Shown here piece by piece: positions 59,178 through 64,000 of a DNA stretch of 64,000 nt (position 1 is the stretch's first letter; each line of letters begins with the position of its first letter). Below the pieces are notes generated by a model that saw nothing but the letters and a program-made list of their open reading frames with translations, made no database searches and had not been told where the DNA came from. Made by a program: the position numbers and the translations under genes. Source of the stretch: Cyrtodaria siliqua (Eukaryota > Mollusca > Bivalvia > Adapedonta > Hiatellidae); assembly GCA_037043455.1 (NCBI GenBank), contig JAWPHD010000082.1, positions 186,001-250,000 on the forward strand, in the 5' to 3' direction.

Positions 59178-60498
59178 GGTGAGTATTAAAAAAAGAAAAG
59201 GGATTTTGATAAACACCTGCCGATGTTATAGCTGTATAATTACTATGTATGTTGCCAAAATGCCATATGCCACAGACAAAAAAAAGGAATAGTGAAATAG
59301 GGAAGGGAGACAGTGCACTTGTGGACAAGGCACCGTGTGGCAAAAAATATTGCATTGCAATTATGCAATACATACGGGCTGTATCTGTACAAAAAGCTGT
59401 TTAGCATAGAGAGATGGATATAGAACAAGTACAAATATATTTTTCATCTAATAAATCTAATATCAGCAAATGTGCTGCATGTCATTAGTTTTTGGAGAAA
59501 ACAAAATACCTATCAGATTGTTATTTACGTTTAAATTGAACAAAAAATAAAAATAGTAGCATGTTAATTAGTTATACTCCTGATTTAAAATCAATGACAT
59601 ACTTCAGGATGTTATAATAGGTATGTTGAATGTTCTTGCTATTCAAATCACAAAGACAGGCTCGAGTGACCGGGACTGGCCCTACCTACAAGATCCCGCC
59701 TCTGCAACCCGAGTCAGATACATTACAATATGTCAAATGACTATACAAAAGCATGTTTATTCCCAATTGTCTCCCTTACTCCAAAAGACCAAGAAAGACT
59801 CAGGAAAAACTACATGTATCTTGACAAGAATTAACTCAATTTGCTTCCTTGCGAAAATCAAAAGTCAAGGAATGATATATACAGTATTAATTAAATTAAG
59901 ATTTAATTAAGAATTATTATTTGTTTTACATGATGGACTTGTCTCAATATTTATTGTAATATTGGAATAAATACAATATTAAATTGCATCTAAGATTTTA
60001 AGTAACTAATTTCTCATCAAAAATATAATCAGAAAAAATAGATATTGCAAAACGTTAAAACTTACCATGCTTTTCCTAATTTCACTCGGTTATTTTCCAT
60101 ATATTTATGTATTCATAAATAAATTTACAAAAAAAAATAAATTAAAAATCACAATTGAGATGTTTCCTGTAGAGTCCTGTTCATTTTTAATTTTACTTAT
60201 TTGTAAGAACGGGTAATTCCAGTTGTATTGTGGTACACAGAAACCGTTAATAGTGTTCAGGAACTGTCTATAGTTTCTGTGATTAAGTAGTCCTATATCA
60301 AATAAACTCTCACACAAACATCCTCACAATAAATCCAGTAGTCCTGATAGTCCAGAAATACACATTAGTAATCCATATATAATAATTATTTATATATCCA
60401 ATAGAAGTTACACAATTAAAAAACAAAACAAAAAGAAAAACAGTACATTAAACATTCACATAGAATACATAGAATGTTTATGTTCAGTTTCCAAGTGT
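59178..60498 (-). other. L1-B inter-ORF spacer with antisense open frame
   Basis: 1,321 bases separate the ORF1 stop and the ORF2 start, far longer than in mammalian L1. On the opposite strand, 59623-59910 is open for 95 codons (TKTGSSDRD, then SQLSPLLQKTKKDSGKTT, ending KLRFN). The counterpart in L1-A (21204-21509) is open in the same frame to the same stop. No family is recognised. Confidence 0.6.
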
Positions 60499-61389
60499 CT
60501 ATTTGGCTATCACAGAGTCAATGTCATCATAGAGGTCGAACTTATGTCGTCGTTCGTCTTTCGTCTTGCCGTAGACTGACCCATTGAAATACCAGGCGGA
60601 GTCCATCTTTGGGTGCTCATTCAGTCTGGTCATAAGGGTAACGTTTAGCCTGGTGACATCATCAACGAGACGTTTGCCTGCCAGCTTCATGCTCGATCGA
60701 ACCTTCATCAGTTTGGACTTCTCATTGTTGTTTCTGAGTTTGAGAAGTATTGGTCTGGGGAGTCCAGTCTTACCCGGTATGCGGTGAATTGCTGTGATGT
60801 TGTCCGGGTTAAGTGTTACTGTCTGTTTAGCAAACAGACTGCTAACCTCCTGTGTAAGGGATAACTCTGTCTCACCCGGCAATTCAACTACATTCATCAC
60901 TTTAACATTGTTCTTTCTTGAATATTGTTCATTGTAGTTTGACTTTTCTAGAGCTTGTCTGGCTAGCTTTTCCGAAGATTCAATTCTTGCATTTTGACCT
61001 GCAAACTTGCTCTTTAGCATTTTGTTTTCTTCTTTCAATGTTTCTATTTCTTTCGTATACTCTTTCGTTCTGTCTCTGATTTTAATTTCTATTGTTGTTT
61101 CCATGTTCTTGTTAATCTCCAACATGATTTTCTCTACTGTGGATTTAATAAATGACTCCATATCATCTTTGGTCATCATAGCATCTATTTTGGTCATTAA
61201 TGTGTTGAGACTGTCCCCATTCTTTTTCACATCACAGGTGAGCTCTTCTAGTTCATGGTTTAACAGTACAAGTTCTTCTGCACTAGATTCTGCCACCTCA
61301 GTGAACGGTCGCTTTGGCTTACCAGGTGTAGCATGCCCCGAGGCAACACCTGATTTTTTCACACTAGTTTTCATTTCAGTTTTGCTCAT
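60499..61389 (-). CDS. L1-B ORF1: RNA-binding chaperone-like protein, intact
   Basis: 296 residues from ATG 61389 to TAG 60499. The N-terminus is basic (KTSVKKSGVASGHATPGKPK). Residues about 40-150 are Glu/Lys-rich with heptad-like spacing, a likely coiled coil for trimerisation. An RRM-like region follows with the signature EQYSRKNNVKVMNVVE and AIHRIPGK, then LKLRNNNEKSKLM and a C-terminal domain ending KFDLYDDIDSVIAK. This is the domain order of L1-type ORF1p, which coats the element RNA. There are no internal stops, in contrast to the L1-A copy. It comes first in the element RNA, 1.3 kb ahead of ORF2. Confidence 0.9.
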   Translation of the reverse strand: MSKTEMKTSVKKSGVASGHATPGKPKRPFTEVAESSAEELVLLNHELEELTCDVKKNGDSLNTLMTKIDAMMTKDDMESFIKSTVEKIMLEINKNMETTIEIKIRDRTKEYTKEIETLKEENKMLKSKFAGQNARIESSEKLARQALEKSNYNEQYSRKNNVKVMNVVELPGETELSLTQEVSSLFAKQTVTLNPDNITAIHRIPGKTGLPRPILLKLRNNNEKSKLMKVRSSMKLAGKRLVDDVTRLNVTLMTRLNEHPKMDSAWYFNGSVYGKTKDERRHKFDLYDDIDSVIAK

Positions 61390-61718
61390 TTTGCCACTTG
61401 TAGGTGTATAATCCTTTTTATAATCCTATAATCTATCACTTCACAAAGAGGGATATTCTCACAGTGTAGCAATCCAGTAATATCCAGGTAAAAATACCAT
61501 ATTTATGAAGATTTTCCTATTCTGAAAATTAATGTTTTGTCTTCTAGCTCCAAAAGTATTCAATGAAAAGATCCAAGATTTTCACATAGTCTTCATTGTG
61601 CTTTTAGATTCACATTAGTATATTCCAACTCATAAATAAGTCACTATTTCAGCTTTTATTATACAAAATACAGGAGAAGTGATTCAACCAAACATCACTC
61701 CCAAATGCCCTCACACAT
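61390..61718 (-). promoter_or_regulatory. L1-B 5' UTR / presumed internal promoter
   Basis: Both copies begin at GAGGGCATTTGG and share the leader up to the ORF1 ATG (for example ACCTGGATATTACTGGATTG). That two independent insertions share this 5' end indicates it is the true start. Full-length LINEs carry their promoter here. No specific factor site is identified. Confidence 0.6.
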
Positions 61719-64000
61719 ACTAAGCTTTTTTATCATATTTGTTTTTAATATAGTTGAAAATATACATCAAGTATTTTGTAAAGTTAAAATACACATGCCG
61801 ACATAACAAGGACGATTTAAAATTAGTTTTTCCTTTTATTCTGTTTATGGCAAATACGTTTTAATTAAACATTTTACAAGAAATAAATGAAGGTCTTGCT
61901 GCATATTTTAAGAGAATCTCCTCGTTAGGAGTCAATTTGACATTTACTCTCTTTCTCAAATTTTCCATAGTCTTATAAAAACTAGACTGTTCATTAGTTT
62001 AAAGAAATCCTTTTCAAAAGCATCCTTGTCGACTGTTCTTTTAGCAGTATTAAAGTCTATGTATACCTTTAACCACTTTGATTAATCAAACTGTAGTATT
62101 CTATATATTTTTGATACCTTTAATCCAAACGTTTTGTATAACTTTAAGTCTCTGTAATGCACAACATATTTTGTTATCCTTTAGTGTTTGCTAGAGCCCA
62201 GATTAAACTTTTTCTTTAAACTTTTACAATAATCTGATAACCATTCATTGTTTTATATTTAAACTTTCTGGTGCAAGAGGGTAGTCATTGTGCGAGTCGT
62301 GCAATTCTCCGGGATACTCTAGATTACAATCAACAATATAATTTGATTTCCCTTTGTCAAACTTTAATCAACCCATGGACATTTGCCGGTAGGCAGGGGT
62401 TATTTGCATCGAGGTATATGATGTTCTTACCCTTTTCCTTACTGTCATAATTTTTCAAATACTTATTGTTAGCCTGTGAATATCTATTTGCAATATAACT
62501 TATGCCACCTCTTACTCCGTATTCTATAAACAAATATTGATCAATATCAGTTATTAAATCAAGTTGAATTCCAGTCATCTTAAGACATGCATCTCAAACC
62601 AGACCAGTAAAGTAATGGCAAATATCTAATTTGTACTACTCATTGTAACACATTTGCCTAAAGTTCTCAAAAACATATGCCAACAACAGCACATCAGTTT
62701 TGAGATACAGATCATGAGAATTTCCCATATGTTTGAATGTTTGCTATATTTGCTTAGCATGCTCATAATCTACGTCTGAAATATGTTCATCATTTAACTT
62801 TGAATAAAAGCTATCTTTACCAGGTAATTAAGTTTCGTTTAAACTATTCATGTAATCATAAGGATAAACACCTTTTCTTTTTATTAATTCCAATTTTTTA
62901 TCTGAAACCTATTGTGAAGTATATTTAAATGAGGGAATGACGGAATGTTTTTAACTAAACTTTCTAGTGATTGAGATATAAATTGTAAGTCATCAGTAAA
63001 CACCAATTTTTTTCTAGAATTAAAGCCATATACTTTTCCATGTTAATTGTTATAACATTTATTTTCTTTTGAACTTTCCAATATGTTGCATTTTGAAGTG
63101 ATTATCATAGCCTATCAAGTTATGAAACACAACAGGTATTTTTCTAATCAATCTGAAATTAAGATTACACGATTCCTGAGCACTTCCTATAAACGTGCCA
63201 GTTATGTGACAATGGTCTCTAACTATTTTGTCCCTCTTTACATATTTTTTATTACAAATACAACATTCATAAGATGCGTTAAATTCTTTTCTTGTGATTC
63301 TGTCATGTCTAAATATTTTTTAAAATGTGTTTTCCTGCAGTATTCCTCTTCTTCTATCATATTTTTCTAAAAACTTATAAACAGCGTTTGGTCCTCTATA
63401 TGTCTCAACTGGTTTAGTATATTGATCATCGTAACAACAAACGATTTTGTAACCTCAACTTCAATCACTATGCTTTTGATATGCTTCTGTGTATGATTGT
63501 TTAGGATTACCGAGAGCTAAAGAAATATTTTCAATTATTTCATCAAAGTCAGCATATATAACAAAGGGAACCATCAACTGTCTATCGTAGTTTTTAAACT
63601 TGACCTTTTCGTTTTCTTCTGGCATTTTTATTGCTTGTTTACCATTAAGTGAAAGACAATCAGGTTCATGCTTTTTTAAGCACCCTTTATGTTTTAAAGT
63701 ACTGCAGGCATGTTTTACAAAACCATTTTCTTTCCTAATATCAGTTTTGATTAATCATTAACCTGTTAAAATCTTTTATCCACACATATTGATTTTTTAT
63801 TTTTCAGTTATTAAAAGCATATCACAAGTTTCTTCCCGAGATGCATCGCCAGCTGCAGCCTTTGCTTTATTGTTTGCTATATACAAAGGGTATACTTGAT
63901 TATCCTCATACCCAAATATATTAAAACAAATGTTGTTTTGTTTTTCTATTTTTGGGATTTATTTTATTGAAACAGGACATGTATTTTTTGTGTAAATAAG

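Larger units (their letters stand above)
54818..61731 (-). mobile_element. L1-B: nearly intact L1/Tx1-type LINE
   Basis: The insertion (54825-61718) lies between duplications ACTAAGC plus a T run (54818-54830 and 61719-61731). On the minus strand it has a ~330-base 5' UTR, intact ORF1, a 1.3-kb spacer, ORF2 with two one-base frameshifts, a 3' UTR with hairpins, and a 43-base poly(A) (poly-T 54825-54867). The A-rich target and poly(A) fit target-primed reverse transcription. It interrupts the polymerase relic four codons before the catalytic D-T-D. It is clearly younger than L1-A. Confidence 0.93.
53707..64000 (-). pseudogene. Polinton-type family-B DNA polymerase, broken by SINE and LINE
   Basis: Polymerase segments read 64000-61732, 54817-54489 and 53829-53707 on the minus strand, split by L1-B and a 643-bp SINE. 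In order: FGYEDNQVYPLYIA; an exonuclease I-like VIYADFDEI (usually D-x-E, here D-x-D); a Cys/His block CCICNKKY...VRDHCHITG with PVVFHNLIGYDNHF; YLKTDVLLLAYVFENFR; YGVRGGISYIANRYS; LEYPGELHDSHNDYPLAPES; a motif-B-like stretch with frameshift near 61965; the catalytic NDTDSLCYE at about 54783-54812; IPIVEFVGLQSK; and the C-terminal YDDKRYILDNG to TAA at 53707. This order is that of the protein-primed polymerase of Polinton/Maverick elements and related viruses. Many stops and frameshifts make it inactive. The N-terminus lies beyond the window. No integrase, protease or capsid genes are in view. Confidence 0.85.

Noticed and set aside
61007..61411. 134-codon plus-strand ORF rich in Ser, Leu and Ile
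   Set aside because: Antisense of the coiled-coil part of ORF1.

Overview
The window is AT-rich eukaryotic DNA with no bacterial gene organisation. It looks like a repeat-laden intergenic stretch of an invertebrate genome, most probably a bivalve mollusc. That assignment is an inference. It rests on tRNA-headed SINEs with (CAAA)n tails, a V-type and a probable Meta-type SINE, a (GTCC)n-linked tandem-repeat element resembling bivalve pearl elements, an L1/Tx1-type LINE family, a Polinton-type DNA polymerase remnant, and a short secreted glycine-rich protein gene.

Only one cellular gene looks intact. It is a two-exon, minus-strand gene (645-2391) whose first exon encodes a signal peptide and whose second exon encodes a Gly/Tyr/Arg-rich repeat. 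It has a TATA box, a consensus splice donor and a matching splice phase. The long open frames visible over the same repeat are frame shadows.

1-19 kb: after this gene come old dispersed repeats (families A, B, C), several SINEs (one with a perfect 12-bp target duplication), tandem duplications, a pearl-like element and a broken gene of an unnamed invertebrate family (about 12.8-14.4 kb). 19.4-25.6 kb: a full-span but badly decayed L1-type LINE (L1-A, + strand). 25.6-33 kb: MITEs, a 171-bp tandem array, long palindromic foldbacks and a second, unrelated LINE fragment (30.96-32.96 kb).

33.4-43.0 kb: a 4.8-kb segment present twice in direct tandem. It carries a GT-rich minisatellite and an odd 33-bp minisatellite encoding little but C2H2 zinc-finger linkers. 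43-51 kb: SINE, old repeats, microsatellites and another foldback. 51.3-53.3 kb: a 60-bp satellite array of about 33 units.

53.7-64.0 kb: the 3' two-thirds or so of a Polinton-type family-B DNA polymerase pseudogene on the minus strand, continuing past the window end. It is split by a 643-bp tRNA-headed SINE (8-bp target duplication) and by a nearly intact 6.9-kb L1 copy (L1-B, minus strand, target duplication ACTAAGC plus T run). L1-B has an intact ORF1 and an ORF2 broken only by two single-base frameshifts. The two L1 copies share an unusually long inter-ORF spacer with an antisense open frame, and terminal 3' hairpins.
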